This document shows positions 32,233-41,632 of a stretch of DNA of 64,000 nucleotides, piece after piece. The DNA comes from DUQX01 sp050948825 (GTDB taxonomy: Bacteria > Bacillota > Dethiobacteria > DTU022 > UBA8154), in the NCBI GenBank assembly GCA_050948825.1, contig JBMNEO010000003.1, positions 558,001 through 622,000 on the forward strand. Reading direction: 5' to 3'. The stretch's first letter is position 1. Each line of letters opens with the position of its first letter. Below the pieces are notes generated by a model that was not told the origin of the DNA, did no database searches, and saw nothing but the letters and a program-made list of their open reading frames with translations. A program made the position numbers and the translations under genes.

Positions 32233-33453
32233 ATGTCTGGACCCGTTATGTATTTTGACTGCTCTGCAGGAGCTGCAGGCGACATGATTTTGGCTTCTTT
32301 GCTTGATTGCGGGGCTTCCCTGGAAAAGATCAAGGAGAAGCTCTCAATGCTCCCCTTAGGTGGTTATGACATTAAAACCTTCAAAACCCGGAAAAAAGGG
32401 CTGGCGGCTCTGCGGTTACAGGTAAAAATTATTGAACAACAGCCGCCGAGGCACCTCCCTCAAATTAAAGCAATAATTAATTCTTCAACGCTGCCGGATA
32501 AGATAAAAGAGCAAAGCCTTGCAATTTTTCATACTCTTGCCCGCGCAGAGGCAAGGGTACATGGGATAAGCGAAGAAAAGGTTCATTTTCATGAAATAGG
32601 CGCGGTGGATTCCATTATCGATGTTCTGGGCACCACTATCGCCCTGGAGATGCTGGGGATTGGCCCGATTTATGCTTCATATCTCCCTTTAGGCAGTGGT
32701 TGGACAGTAGCAGGCCATGGGAAAATACCTTTACCCGCACCCGCCACAATGGAGATAATAAAAATCAACCGCATCCCATGTTACGGTTTGCCACTGGAAG
32801 GGGAGACAGTAACGCCTACTGGGGCAGCCATACTGGGCACAATTTGCCGCAGCTTTACCCCAATACCTCCAATGATCGTTGAAAAAATCGGTTATGGGGC
32901 TGGTTCAAAGGAATTTGACTATCCCAATATTATCCGGGCCATGATGGGCACGTCCTATCCCGGCACGGGGAAAATAGAAACAGATTATCAGAAGGACACA
33001 GAAGAAGAATTTCTAACCGAACCCCTGGAAATTCTTGAAGCCAATATAGATGATCTCAACCCGGAAATATACGATTATGTCCTGGATCGCCTTTTTTCAT
33101 CCGGAGCCCTGGATGTTTATTTTACCCCCGTACAGATGAAAAAAAACAGGCCTGCAGTAAAAATAACTGTTTTGGCAGCCCCCCATAAATCCCATGAACT
33201 GGGGCAAATACTGCTGCGCGAGACCAGCACACTGGGGTACAGGCGCCGGAGTGCCGAAAAGGTCATGCTGCCCCGGATACAAAAGATAGTTGAAACTCCC
33301 TGGGGCAATGTCAGAGTAAAAATCGCCGGCTCCCCCCAGAATTATTTTAATATAGCACCCGAATATGAGGATTGTCTACTTATTGCGCGGGAAAAGGCCA
33401 TTCCGTTAAAAAAGATCTATCAGGAAATCTATGCAATGCTTAAAAACATATGA
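32233..33453 (+). CDS. larC: LarC, nickel insertion enzyme for the nickel-pincer cofactor
   Basis: A 406-residue DUF111 protein in one frame: MYFDCSAGAAGDMILASLL, HFHEIGAVDSIIDVLGT, GETVTPTGAAIL, and the C-terminal half ILEANIDDLNPEIYDYV. In Lactiplantibacillus plantarum LarC loads nickel into the pyridinium-dithiocarboxylate cofactor of lactate racemase LarA; there it is split by a programmed frameshift, here it is not. LarA, LarB and LarE are not in this window. AAAGGTG precedes the ATG. Divergent from tsaC. Confidence 0.9.
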   Translation: MSGPVMYFDCSAGAAGDMILASLLDCGASLEKIKEKLSMLPLGGYDIKTFKTRKKGLAALRLQVKIIEQQPPRHLPQIKAIINSSTLPDKIKEQSLAIFHTLARAEARVHGISEEKVHFHEIGAVDSIIDVLGTTIALEMLGIGPIYASYLPLGSGWTVAGHGKIPLPAPATMEIIKINRIPCYGLPLEGETVTPTGAAILGTICRSFTPIPPMIVEKIGYGAGSKEFDYPNIIRAMMGTSYPGTGKIETDYQKDTEEEFLTEPLEILEANIDDLNPEIYDYVLDRLFSSGALDVYFTPVQMKKNRPAVKITVLAAPHKSHELGQILLRETSTLGYRRRSAEKVMLPRIQKIVETPWGNVRVKIAGSPQNYFNIAPEYEDCLLIAREKAIPLKKIYQEIYAMLKNI

Positions 33454-33616
33454 AATACAGGCGGCAGGAAGTGCAAGTAAACGTCGGAATAATCCCGCAG
33501 ATTACTCCGGGGGTAGAATTCCCGAGGCAGCTAAACTGCGGATAAGGAAGATGTCTCTGCAATACAGGCAGGAGCGTGTAATCCGATCTTTGAGCGAAAA
33601 GGATACAAAGATATTA

Positions 33617-34093
33617 TTATCCATTTTCTTTAAGATCTTTGCGGTCGTTTTTGCACCGGTTGCAGTATCCATAAAACTGCAGGTTGTGGTTTATAACAGA
33701 GAAATGATGTTTTTTTTCAACTATCTCCTCAAGTTGATGGAGCAGATCTTCCTCCACCTCCTGGATGCGTCCGCAATATAAGCAAATCAGGTGGTGGTGG
33801 TTATGAGTTTCGTCATTTAAGCCGTCCTGCATAAGTTCATAGCGGCTGCGGCCGTCCCCAAAATTGATTTTGCTTAAAAAGCCCAGTTCCTCCAACAAAT
33901 CAAGTGTACGGTATATTGTGGCCAGCCCTATTTCTTCCCTCTGCCTGCTGAGCTGGTAAACCTCTTCGGCGCTCAAATGTTTTTCCCTGTTCTCCAGGAA
34001 TACCTCCAGCACCAACCTTCTCTGTGGAGTAAGGCGGTATTGTTTAAATTGGCTTTCCATCTCCGATATTTTTTTCTTCAAAATTCCCACCAC
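33617..34093 (-). CDS. Fur-family metalloregulator
   Basis: A 158-residue protein: winged HTH (LTPQRRLVLEVFLENREKHLSAEEVY shown in part as LTPQRRLVLEVFLEN; GLATIYRTLDLLEELG), then the HNHHHLICLYCGRIQEVEE metal site and a second C-x2-C (YCNRCKN). Fur, Zur and PerR cannot be told apart with certainty, though the His-rich site and both CxxC pairs fit Fur or Zur. The start may be the GTG at 34093 or a TTG 4 codons in. It lies 65 bases downstream of the phosphate transporter gene. Confidence 0.88.
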   Translation of the reverse strand: MVGILKKKISEMESQFKQYRLTPQRRLVLEVFLENREKHLSAEEVYQLSRQREEIGLATIYRTLDLLEELGFLSKINFGDGRSRYELMQDGLNDETHNHHHLICLYCGRIQEVEEDLLHQLEEIVEKKHHFSVINHNLQFYGYCNRCKNDRKDLKENG

Positions 34094-34158
34094 TTTTATT
34101 AAGATCGTTTACCGGCGCCAGGACAATATCCATTTGCCTGCTGCTGTTAATAGTATAG

Positions 34159-35763
34159 CTAGAAATCGCCTGATACTACCTGGCCCAGGTTGACACAATG
34201 ATCTGCAATCCTTTCAAGATTGCTGAGAACATCGAGATAAATCACCCCGACAGCGGGGACACACTCCTTGCGGTTAACCCGGTCAATATGATTCTTTCTC
34301 AGGATCCGTTCCAGTTCATCAACAATATCATCTTTTTGAATAACTTCTCTGGCAAGGTGAACATTTTCATCGGCCAGAGCTTCGATCGCTTTTCCCAACA
34401 TATCATCTACTTTTTCAAAAAGGCTAAAAACCTCCTCCCTGGCTTTGGGAGTTATCTGAAATTTGCCATCTGCCGCGAGCTCGGCAAGGTGGGCAATATT
34501 ACATCCGTGATCAGCTATACGCTCCAGGTCGTTTGCAGCGCTCATTATCCCCGAAACGCTGGTCGTCTGCTGCCTGGTCAGGGAATGCTGGGACAGCTCC
34601 TGCAAATAAACATTTATCTCTTTCTCCAGCCCATCGATAAGAGCCTCCGCCTGTAAAATATGCGGTATCTTTTTCCAGCTCCCCCTGCAAAAAGCATCTA
34701 TTGAGTCTGCTACCACCTCTCGCGCCATATTGGCCATCCTCAACAGCTCCTGTTTGCTCGAATTAATTGCGACTGCAGGTGCTTTGAGCATTCTTTTATC
34801 AAGATACTTTGAACCGAGATCTACCGCACTATCTTCGCCAGGGACTATAATATTTATCAGACGAATAAAATATTTAAAAAATGGAAAGAGGACAATTGTA
34901 TTAAGAACATTAAACAAGGTATGTGCGTTGGCAACCTGCCGGGCTATGGTATCGGCAGACTCTAATACGAGAAAGGTAAAGGGTTTTAAAAAGATTAACA
35001 TTAAAATAACGCCTATAGTATTAAAAAGAACATGCGCATACGCAGTTTTCCTGGCCGGCAGAGATGCCCCTATAGAGGCTAAAACCGCCGTGATACATGT
35101 CCCGATATTAGTCCCTAAAATCAAGGGGATAGCCGATTGAAGGGAAATCAAACCCTGCAGGCTGAGGGCGATAATTATACCTGTCACCGCACTGCTGCTT
35201 TGAATTACGGCCGTAAACAGGGCTGAAATCAAAATCCCCAATAGCGGCCGTTCGCCAAATCTCACCAGGAGATCGATAAAAAATGGGTTTTCCCGGAGCG
35301 GGTGCATGGCTTCAGACATTGTCATCATACCCAAAAATAAAAGGCCAAACCCCAGGATAGTTTGCCCTAAATAGCGGTATAATCTGCGGCGGCCAAAAAA
35401 ATTAAAAAGCGCCCCAACTCCGATGAATGGCAGCGCTAAATATTCCAGCTTAAAGGATATTATTTGAGCGGTAATGGTTGTGCCGATATTGGCCCCCATA
35501 ATAACCCCCAGGGCCTGGGAAAGGTTCATCAACCCGGCATTAACAAAACCTACCAGCATAACCGTAGTTGTACTGCTGCTCTGCACAAGAACGGTTACAA
35601 TCAACCCCGTAAAAACCCCTATAATCGGCTTTCCCGTGAATATCTCCAGGATATGCCTGAGCCTGTCCCCGGCCATTTTCTGCATCCCTGAAGCCATCAT
35701 CTGAATTCCAAAGAGGAACAAGCCAAGGCCGCCGAACAAACCAATTGCTACAAACCAGCTCAT
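34159..35763 (-). CDS. Na+/phosphate cotransporter with PhoU-like tail
   Basis: About 534 residues from the ATG at 35763, which has GGGGGT 8 bases upstream. Two inverted repeats each carry the QSSS signature (VTVLVQSSSTTTVM and TAVIQSSSAVTGI), with GANIGTT and GTNIGT partners. The C-terminal 200 residues are helical and PhoU-like (two ANDLERIADH/SNLERIADH motifs). It probably imports phosphate with Na+, consistent with a sodium economy also suggested by the V-ATPase. Confidence 0.88.
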   Translation of the reverse strand: MSWFVAIGLFGGLGLFLFGIQMMASGMQKMAGDRLRHILEIFTGKPIIGVFTGLIVTVLVQSSSTTTVMLVGFVNAGLMNLSQALGVIMGANIGTTITAQIISFKLEYLALPFIGVGALFNFFGRRRLYRYLGQTILGFGLLFLGMMTMSEAMHPLRENPFFIDLLVRFGERPLLGILISALFTAVIQSSSAVTGIIIALSLQGLISLQSAIPLILGTNIGTCITAVLASIGASLPARKTAYAHVLFNTIGVILMLIFLKPFTFLVLESADTIARQVANAHTLFNVLNTIVLFPFFKYFIRLINIIVPGEDSAVDLGSKYLDKRMLKAPAVAINSSKQELLRMANMAREVVADSIDAFCRGSWKKIPHILQAEALIDGLEKEINVYLQELSQHSLTRQQTTSVSGIMSAANDLERIADHGCNIAHLAELAADGKFQITPKAREEVFSLFEKVDDMLGKAIEALADENVHLAREVIQKDDIVDELERILRKNHIDRVNRKECVPAVGVIYLDVLSNLERIADHCVNLGQVVSGDF

Positions 35764-35960
35764 CTGCGTCAACCCCCGGATTGAAAGCATTATTTTGTTT
35801 TATAATTAATGAATTCTCGCTGCATTCTGCTTTTCCTTTTTTTTAAGGAGCACAGGCCTGAAAATAATAAATACATAATCCTCCCAAAATATAATAGAAA
35901 GAGGCCCGCCTTATCATCAATAACGGTCCTCCCGGGGTTACTAATTGATAGTCATTACCA

Positions 35961-36719
35961 TTATTCTTTTTTAAAAAAAGTATCCCACAACCACGATCTT
36001 AATTTAATTTTTCTATTTTCTTTTACTCCGATCAATTCCGCTTTTTCTCGCCCGGTGTATTTATCCCCGCTTATCCCACCGGATCCACAGCTTTGATTAT
36101 CTTTCCTATCATAAGTATTCCTGTAATCCGTGAACGTTTCGCTTTTATCCGTTGCATCTAAAGAAGGGGAAGGCAACAGGTTAAAACAAAGCGGCGGGAA
36201 AAGCACACACCACCAGTTCTCGCCATTACCTTCTCCGATAATCATCTTTAACGCTTCGTATTCGCCGGGAGGGTAAATTTTCCCTTCATAAAAACGTGCC
36301 GGAAATATATCTTTCCCAAATGATACCTTAACAGCGTGTGAACAGCCCTTTTTCTGCAATATTTCGGTTGCTGCTGTTTCTATTGTTTTGCTTTCCTTAA
36401 GAAGCAAAGAGTGCAGTTCCTCAATACAGCTGCATTTACTCCACAAAGGTTTGTACATACTGACGATAGTCTTTGCCAGATAGTTCTTCAGCGCCTGGTC
36501 TTCCGGGCTATTGCTGTTAGCCTTTACATGAAGCCGGATAATATCTTCCGCACAAACCTCTTCCATCTTTTCGCTTGCCCTGCCGGCGGGAAAATCAAAT
36601 AAATGATAGTTGCTATTGATAATCACCCAAGAAATTAGGATGATAATAACAAACCGCAATAACCTCCGAAGATAAAATCCCGGCTGCTTTTTGAAAATTA
36701 TGAAATAATAACCTTTCAT
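35961..36719 (-). CDS. spoIIR: Stage II sporulation protein R
   Basis: One N-terminal membrane helix (LLRFVIIILISWVIINS), then the family motifs IIRLHVKANSNSPEDQALK, GEYEALKMIIGEGNGENWWC in part as IIGEGNGENWWCVLFPPLC. SpoIIR is secreted from the forespore and triggers SpoIIGA to process pro-SigE in the mother cell. The start is taken at MKGYYF (36719, GGGAG upstream); an ATG 8 codons earlier is possible. The C-terminal 70 residues are polar and poorly conserved. It follows sigG by 15-40 bases, an uncommon arrangement. Confidence 0.9.
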   Translation of the reverse strand: MKGYYFIIFKKQPGFYLRRLLRFVIIILISWVIINSNYHLFDFPAGRASEKMEEVCAEDIIRLHVKANSNSPEDQALKNYLAKTIVSMYKPLWSKCSCIEELHSLLLKESKTIETAATEILQKKGCSHAVKVSFGKDIFPARFYEGKIYPPGEYEALKMIIGEGNGENWWCVLFPPLCFNLLPSPSLDATDKSETFTDYRNTYDRKDNQSCGSGGISGDKYTGREKAELIGVKENRKIKLRSWLWDTFFKKE

Positions 36720-36758
36720 CTTCTCACTCTCCCGCCTGTTCATTTAGCGGAATGCGCT

Positions 36759-37568
36759 TTATATTTTTTCTTGAAGAGCACCCGTCTGCTCCCTGTAATG
36801 CCGGCGTATAAATCTTAAAGCGGCTTTTTCAATCCTGGAAATCTGTGCTTGTGATATTCCAACCCTCCGGGCTACTTCCATCTGAGTTTTTCCCTGAAAA
36901 AAACGGGCGATAAGTATATATCTCTCCCGGGGCTCGAGCTTTTCCAACGCTTCCTTTAAAGCTACTGTTTCCAGCATGCGTTCTTCACCGTTTTCGACAT
37001 CTTTAAGGAGATCGATGATATGTAAAGGGTCCGTGCTATCGTTATAAACCGGTTCAAAAAAGGAAAGCGGCTCCAAATTGGCATTGTAGGCCAGAGTAAT
37101 CTCTTCCGGCGAAATACCCACCTCTGCTGCCAGCTCGGACAACGTTGGCTCTTTTTGATTTTTCTGAAGGTACAGCTCTCTGGCATTTTGAATTCTCTGA
37201 GCGTTTATTTTTAAAGAACGGCTCATGTGGACATAATTATTATCCCTCAGGTAACGCCTTATTTCCCCCAGTATCATCGGAACTGCATAGGTAGAAAAAT
37301 TAACATTGTACTCCAGTTTAAAATTATCCACTGCCTTCATTAAGCCGATGCAACCGATCTGAAATAGGTCGTCCATATTTTCTCCGCGATTTGAAAATTT
37401 TTTAAGAACACTGAGGACCAATTTTAAATTACAATTAATCAACCCTTCCCTTACCTCTTTGTTTCCTTGCTCCAGCTCCTGAAACAACTTTTTCATCTCT
37501 TCCCAGCTTAGGGTTGGAAGATTATAAGTATTGACCCCACTGAGCTTGACTTTATTATAATTATACAT
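36759..37568 (-). CDS. sigG: Forespore sigma factor SigG
   Basis: 269 residues with the SigG-specific N-terminus (NKVKLSGVNTYNLPTLSWEE), region 2 (DDLFQIGCIGLMKAVDNF, YAVPMILGEIRRYLRDN), and region 4 (LEPRERYILIARFFQGKTQM, GISQAQISRIEKAAL). It directs late forespore transcription after engulfment. The usual spoIIGA-sigE neighbours are not here; spoIIR follows instead. Confidence 0.93.
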   Translation of the reverse strand: MYNYNKVKLSGVNTYNLPTLSWEEMKKLFQELEQGNKEVREGLINCNLKLVLSVLKKFSNRGENMDDLFQIGCIGLMKAVDNFKLEYNVNFSTYAVPMILGEIRRYLRDNNYVHMSRSLKINAQRIQNARELYLQKNQKEPTLSELAAEVGISPEEITLAYNANLEPLSFFEPVYNDSTDPLHIIDLLKDVENGEERMLETVALKEALEKLEPRERYILIARFFQGKTQMEVARRVGISQAQISRIEKAALRFIRRHYREQTGALQEKI

Positions 37569-37754
37569 AAGTCCGTTCCTCCCGCGCCAAAAATCATCTG
37601 CTCAATTACTGTTCATTATTAGTATGAGCCAAATTGTAATATTTTAGACATTCTGGGGATAAATTACTTCGATTAAATTTTAAAGTGTGTTATAATTGAA
37701 CTAATATATTACCTGATCTTTATTAGCTATCAAAGCAATTCCCTGGAGGAAAAA
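37569..37754. promoter_or_regulatory. Divergent promoter region of sigG and nikR
   Basis: A TATAAT at 37691-37696 lies about 60 bases before nikR; the -35 region is poor. A GTATGA sequence at about 37621, identical to one half-site of the E. coli NikR operator (GTATGA-N16-TCATAC), has no matching second half at the expected distance. GGAGG precedes the nikR ATG. Confidence 0.35.
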
Positions 37755-38174
37755 ATGGCCGAACTTATTCGTTTTGGGGTATCAATCAGTGAAGACCTGC
37801 TCGAACAATTTGATAAATTGATCGTTCAAAAGGGTTGCAATAACCGTTCGGAAGCAATACGCGATCTGATACGTAACCAGCTCGTAGAGCTCGAATGGGA
37901 TAATGATGAGGAAGAGGTTGCGGGGACAATAACGCTGATTTACAACCACCATGTACGGGGCTTAAGTGACTTGCTGCTGGAACTGCAGCATAATTATTAT
38001 CAACTGATTTTATCAACCATGCACTTGCATCTCGATCATCACAACTGCCTGGAAGTACTGGCAGTAAAAGGAACATCCGGCAAAGTAAGGCAGTTTGCTG
38101 AACGCCTGATCAGTGTAAAAGGTGTCAAACATGGCAAGCTTACCATTACCTCAACAGGGAGAAACCTAAGCTAA
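37755..38174 (+). CDS. nikR: Nickel-responsive regulator NikR
   Basis: The 139-residue protein has an N-terminal ribbon-helix-helix (IRFGVSISEDLLEQFDKLI, NNRSEAIRDLIRNQL) and a C-terminal ACT-like metal domain. H79, H90, H92 and C98 (LQH, MHLHLDHHNC) match the four square-planar Ni ligands of E. coli NikR (H76, H87, H89, C95). With nickel it represses uptake genes. No nickel transporter is adjacent, but larC is 5 kb away. Its end overlaps convergent prmC by 9 bases. Confidence 0.93.
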   Translation: MAELIRFGVSISEDLLEQFDKLIVQKGCNNRSEAIRDLIRNQLVELEWDNDEEEVAGTITLIYNHHVRGLSDLLLELQHNYYQLILSTMHLHLDHHNCLEVLAVKGTSGKVRQFAERLISVKGVKHGKLTITSTGRNLS

Positions 38175-39035
38175 CAGGACAACTCTTTCCACGCCGGCAT
38201 AGTCTTTAATGACATCATTTTTCTTAAAGAAACCCGCTTTACGTCCCATCTCTAGAACTGAACCGGCCTGCCCTGCACCAACCTCAAGGGCTAACAGGCC
38301 GGAGGGGTTCAGATACTCCCGGACCCGGCTAAATATTTTCCTGTAAGCTTCCAGGCCATCAGTCCCCCCATCAAGGGCAATAAGCGGTTCCTGCTGTACT
38401 TCCCGGGAAAGAGATGCGAGCATTTTTACAGGAATATAAGGGGGATTGGATACAATCGCATGAAACTTTTGTTTTTCCCCGGATAGTGCCTGCCAGTAAT
38501 CACCGTTTAAAAATTTAACACGATCCCGGAGACCAAGCTCTGTGGCATTTAAAAGAGCCATTTTAAGGGCTTTTTTTGAAATATCTACCCCAACGGCCAT
38601 AACCCCGGGTAAAAAATAAACAAGTGAGAGGGCAATATTACCACAGCCGGTACCCAGATCGAGTATGCAGCAGGGCTCATCATTTTTTAGCTGCAGCCGG
38701 GACCTATTAAACCAGTTTATTACCCCCTCGACAAGATGTTCAGTCTCAGGGCGCGGAATAAGCACTCCCTTGCCCACGCGAAAATTAAGGCCCATAAACT
38801 CTTTTATCCCGGTAATATAAGCCAGCGGCTCCCCTGCACCCCGCCGCTGTACAGTATCCAGGTAATCTTCTGCTAACTTTGCAGTCAGCTCTTCTTCTCC
38901 GTGCAGATATAGATACAGCCTTTCCCGCTGCAGCAGGAAGGCCAGTAACAACTCCGCTTCAACGCGGGGAGATTCCAGCCCTTTGCGAGATAAAAAAGAA
39001 GCGGCCTCCATGATGGCCTGCTTGATAACGGTCAT
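38166..39035 (-). CDS. prmC: Release factor glutamine methyltransferase
   Basis: 289 residues from the ATG at 39035 (GGGGGT 7 bases upstream). It has the SAM motif ILDLGTGCGNIALSL, the catalytic VSNPPYIP, and the N-terminal RF-binding helical domain. It methylates the Gln of the GGQ motif in release factors, and the next gene upstream is its substrate RF1 (prfA). Confidence 0.93.
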   Translation of the reverse strand: MTVIKQAIMEAASFLSRKGLESPRVEAELLLAFLLQRERLYLYLHGEEELTAKLAEDYLDTVQRRGAGEPLAYITGIKEFMGLNFRVGKGVLIPRPETEHLVEGVINWFNRSRLQLKNDEPCCILDLGTGCGNIALSLVYFLPGVMAVGVDISKKALKMALLNATELGLRDRVKFLNGDYWQALSGEKQKFHAIVSNPPYIPVKMLASLSREVQQEPLIALDGGTDGLEAYRKIFSRVREYLNPSGLLALEVGAGQAGSVLEMGRKAGFFKKNDVIKDYAGVERVVLLA

Positions 39036-39077
39036 AATATTACCCCCCATAATATTACCTGAAACCCTTTACGGTGT

Positions 39078-40154
39078 TCAATTGCTTTCTTTCTTCAGCC
39101 GCTCCGCCCGATCATGTGCAATAAGCGCCTCAATAATTGCTTCCAGCTCTCCTTCAAGCACCTGGTCCAGCTTATGCAAAGAAAGACCAATGCGATGATC
39201 TGTTACCCTGTTCTGGGGAAAGTTATAAGTACGGATTCTTTCGCTGCGGTCACCGGTCCCAACCTGGCTGCGTCTTTCCTGTGCCTGTTCTTCCTGCTGT
39301 TCGGAGATCATCTTATCCAACAGGCGTGCGCGGAGCACCCTCATCGCTTTATCCCTATTTTTTAATTGTGATTTTTCATCCTGGCAGGTAACAATAGTGT
39401 TTGTCGGCAGGTGTGTGATGCGTACAGCCGATTGCGTGGTATTTACACTCTGCCCGCCGTGCCCTGTAGCACAAAAAGTATCAATCCTTAACTCCTGGGG
39501 ATTGATCTCAAATTCCACTTCATCGGCTTCAGGTAAAACTGCAACGGTTGCTGCAGAGGTATGAATGCGGCCCCCCGATTCCGTAGTGGGTATTCGCTGA
39601 ACACGATGTACTCCTTTTTCAAATTTCAGCCAGCTGTATGCGCCCCGTCCTTTAATGGATAGGGATATTTCTTTAAACCCTCCGATATCTGTCGGATGGC
39701 TGCTTAAAAACTCTGTCTCCCATTGTTTTTTTTCAGCAAAACGCAGATACATCCGCAACAGGTCAGCTGTAAAAAGCGCAGCTTCATCCCCGCCGGTGCC
39801 CGCGCGAAGCTCTATAATTACATCTTTTTCATCGTTGGGATCTTTGGGCAGCAGGAGTAATTTTAGCCGCTCTTCCAACAGCTCTTTTTCCCCGGAAAGC
39901 TTGGTTATCTCCTCTTTCAAATAAAGAAGCATTTCCCCGTCCAGCTTTTCCTTTCCCTGTAACATTTCTCTGGCTTCCCGCAGTTCTTTTTCTATATTTT
40001 GTATACGTCGATAGTTCTCAATTATTTCGAGAAGCTCTGCATGTTCCCGGGTATATTTTTGCCATTGCGGCAGATCTTTAATGGTTTCAGGATCGCTTAG
40101 TTTTTCTTCTAAAGAATTAAAATGTTCCTCCAGCGCTTTTAACTTTTCCCACAT
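39078..40154 (-). CDS. prfA: Peptide chain release factor 1
   Basis: 358 residues. The GGQ peptide-release loop is CATGHGGQSVNTTQSAVRI, and the stop-codon-reading PxT-type loop lies near RIPTTESGGRIHTSAA. The start is set at ATG 40154 (MWEKLKALEEHF), 12 bases after GGAGG; a TTG four codons earlier is too close to that site. It ends translation at UAA and UAG. Confidence 0.95.
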   Translation of the reverse strand: MWEKLKALEEHFNSLEEKLSDPETIKDLPQWQKYTREHAELLEIIENYRRIQNIEKELREAREMLQGKEKLDGEMLLYLKEEITKLSGEKELLEERLKLLLLPKDPNDEKDVIIELRAGTGGDEAALFTADLLRMYLRFAEKKQWETEFLSSHPTDIGGFKEISLSIKGRGAYSWLKFEKGVHRVQRIPTTESGGRIHTSAATVAVLPEADEVEFEINPQELRIDTFCATGHGGQSVNTTQSAVRITHLPTNTIVTCQDEKSQLKNRDKAMRVLRARLLDKMISEQQEEQAQERRSQVGTGDRSERIRTYNFPQNRVTDHRIGLSLHKLDQVLEGELEAIIEALIAHDRAERLKKESN

Positions 40155-40191
40155 ATTTATAAACAACCTCCAATTATTTCATACGACTGCA

Positions 40192-41070
40192 TTACTGCAA
40201 CTTTCGGTCAGCCGGTAAAACAGCCTGAAGGGAAGAAAGGGCAACTTCCAGTTGATCATCGGCCGGATTTTTCGTAGTTAACAGCTGCAACCACAATCCC
40301 GGTTGGGTAATAATCCTGGTTATTTTATTATCTATCCTGGTCGCAAGTTTAATTCCTTCATAAGAAATACCGGCAACCAGGGGCAATAACAAGATTCTGA
40401 TAAGAATTCTCTGCCACAACCCCGGCCAGCCAAAAAATGAAAAGAGCAGAATACTGGTTACCATAACAACCAGTAAAAAACTGGTCCCGCAGCGCGGATG
40501 AAGCGTGGTAAACTTACGGGCATTTTCTACGGTAAGGGGTTCCCCGGCCTCATAGCAGGCTATTGCCTTATGTTCAGCACCATGGTACTCAAAAACGCGG
40601 CCGATTTCTTTCCAGCGCGAGATAAGATAGATATAACCGAGGAAAATCAGCAGGCGCAGAGCTCCTTCGCCCAGGTTCAATAAAAGCGGCGGCCCCGCCC
40701 CTTGCTTTAAAAACCTCATTAAAACAGTGGGTAAAAGGATAAAAAGTCCGATAGCCGCAAGCAGTGATACAATTACCGTTAAGGGTAATTCCCAACCCTT
40801 TAATCCCTCTTCCTCTTCATCCAGCGCCTGCTCTGCGGAGAGGGAAAGGGTTTGTACTCCCAGAATTAGAGAATCTATAAATACAACAACGCCCCGCAAA
40901 AGCGGAAACTTTAAAAATGGATAGCGTTCACCAGGAGAGCGGTATTCTTTATTATGAACAACAATATTACCTTCTCCCTGTCTGACCGCAACAGCGACTT
41001 TGGATTTGTTGCGCATCATAACCCCTTCAATCACCGCTTGCCCGCCGATGAGTATTTTTTCTTCTGACAT
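40192..41070 (-). CDS. DUF1385 membrane protein (YqhQ-like)
   Basis: About 292 residues: ILIGGQAVIEGVMMRNKSKV at the N-terminus, two or three membrane helices, and the EYHGAEHKAIACYEAGEPLT, TLHPRCGTSFLL segments that define DUF1385. The His/Glu/Cys residues suggest a metal site, but the function is unknown. It is almost always next to prfA and rpmE in Clostridia, as here. Confidence 0.88.
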   Translation of the reverse strand: MSEEKILIGGQAVIEGVMMRNKSKVAVAVRQGEGNIVVHNKEYRSPGERYPFLKFPLLRGVVVFIDSLILGVQTLSLSAEQALDEEEEGLKGWELPLTVIVSLLAAIGLFILLPTVLMRFLKQGAGPPLLLNLGEGALRLLIFLGYIYLISRWKEIGRVFEYHGAEHKAIACYEAGEPLTVENARKFTTLHPRCGTSFLLVVMVTSILLFSFFGWPGLWQRILIRILLLPLVAGISYEGIKLATRIDNKITRIITQPGLWLQLLTTKNPADDQLEVALSSLQAVLPADRKLQ

Positions 41071-41103
41071 CAGGGACACCTGCTTTCTAAAAAACCGAGT
41101 TTG

Positions 41104-41132
41104 AAAAAAGCAGGGCTTATGAAAAGCCCTGC
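41104..41132 (-). terminator. Terminator after rpmE
   Basis: On the minus strand GCAGGGCTT-TTCAT-AAGCCCTGC followed by TTTTTT, 25 bases after the rpmE stop and upstream of the DUF1385 gene. Confidence 0.88.
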
Positions 41133-41157
41133 GTATAATAACAAAACATAGCCTTCT

Positions 41158-41358
41158 TTATTCCCTGCCGTATTTACGTTTAAACCTCTCTACACGGCCA
41201 CCTGTATCCACAAACTTTTGTTTACCTGTAAAAAAAGGATGGCAGTTAGAGCAGATCTCCACTTTCATATTTTTCTTTGTAGAGCCCACTTCGTAAACTG
41301 AACCACATGCGCAGGTAATAGTCGTTTTTTCATAAGGAGGATGTAAGTCCTTTTTCAT
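41158..41358 (-). CDS. rpmE: Ribosomal protein L31, zinc-binding form
   Basis: 66 residues: MKKDLHPPYEKTTITCACGS and ICSNCHPFFTGKQKFVDTGG, with Cys pairs that bind zinc (C+ form). Part of the large ribosomal subunit and subunit bridges. An in-frame GGAGG-like site is present just upstream. Confidence 0.95.
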   Translation of the reverse strand: MKKDLHPPYEKTTITCACGSVYEVGSTKKNMKVEICSNCHPFFTGKQKFVDTGGRVERFKRKYGRE

Positions 41359-41632
41359 CGAGATTCACCTCTTTCCTCAATCAGGAAACATTCTATCTGT
41401 AAGCTCCTATCTTTTTAGGACGAATTATATCATAACAAAAAATAAGACTTTTGGCAATACCCAAAAGCCGACGTTGGTTCTCAAAAGGCGCCATTTCCCA
41501 CCGATTATTTTTCTGAGTGCGGATATGAAAAAAAAGTTGGCCGGGGTAGTTCCAAAGCCCTGAGCCGGAGCCGGGGTAAGGTTCCGGGGGCGACTGCAGC
41601 AAAGGGCCACAACCAGTGCCGCCCTTTTATAG
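41359..41632 (-). other. Non-coding gap between rpmE and the M23 peptidase gene
   Basis: These 274 bases hold no convincing gene; the short open frames lack ribosome binding sites. On the minus strand an AAAGGGC ... GCCCTTT hairpin follows the peptidase stop within 30 bases, then a GC-rich stretch with CCGGCTCCGGC. A GATATAATTC sequence nearer rpmE could be its -10 box. Confidence 0.4.

Noticed and set aside
33431..33781. Plus-strand open frame after larC
   Set aside because: It overlaps the Fur gene antisense, has no good ribosome binding site and no recognisable motif.
41393..41610. Small minus-strand frames between rpmE and the peptidase gene
   Set aside because: No ribosome binding sites, no motifs and mutually overlapping frames; the region is more likely untranslated.
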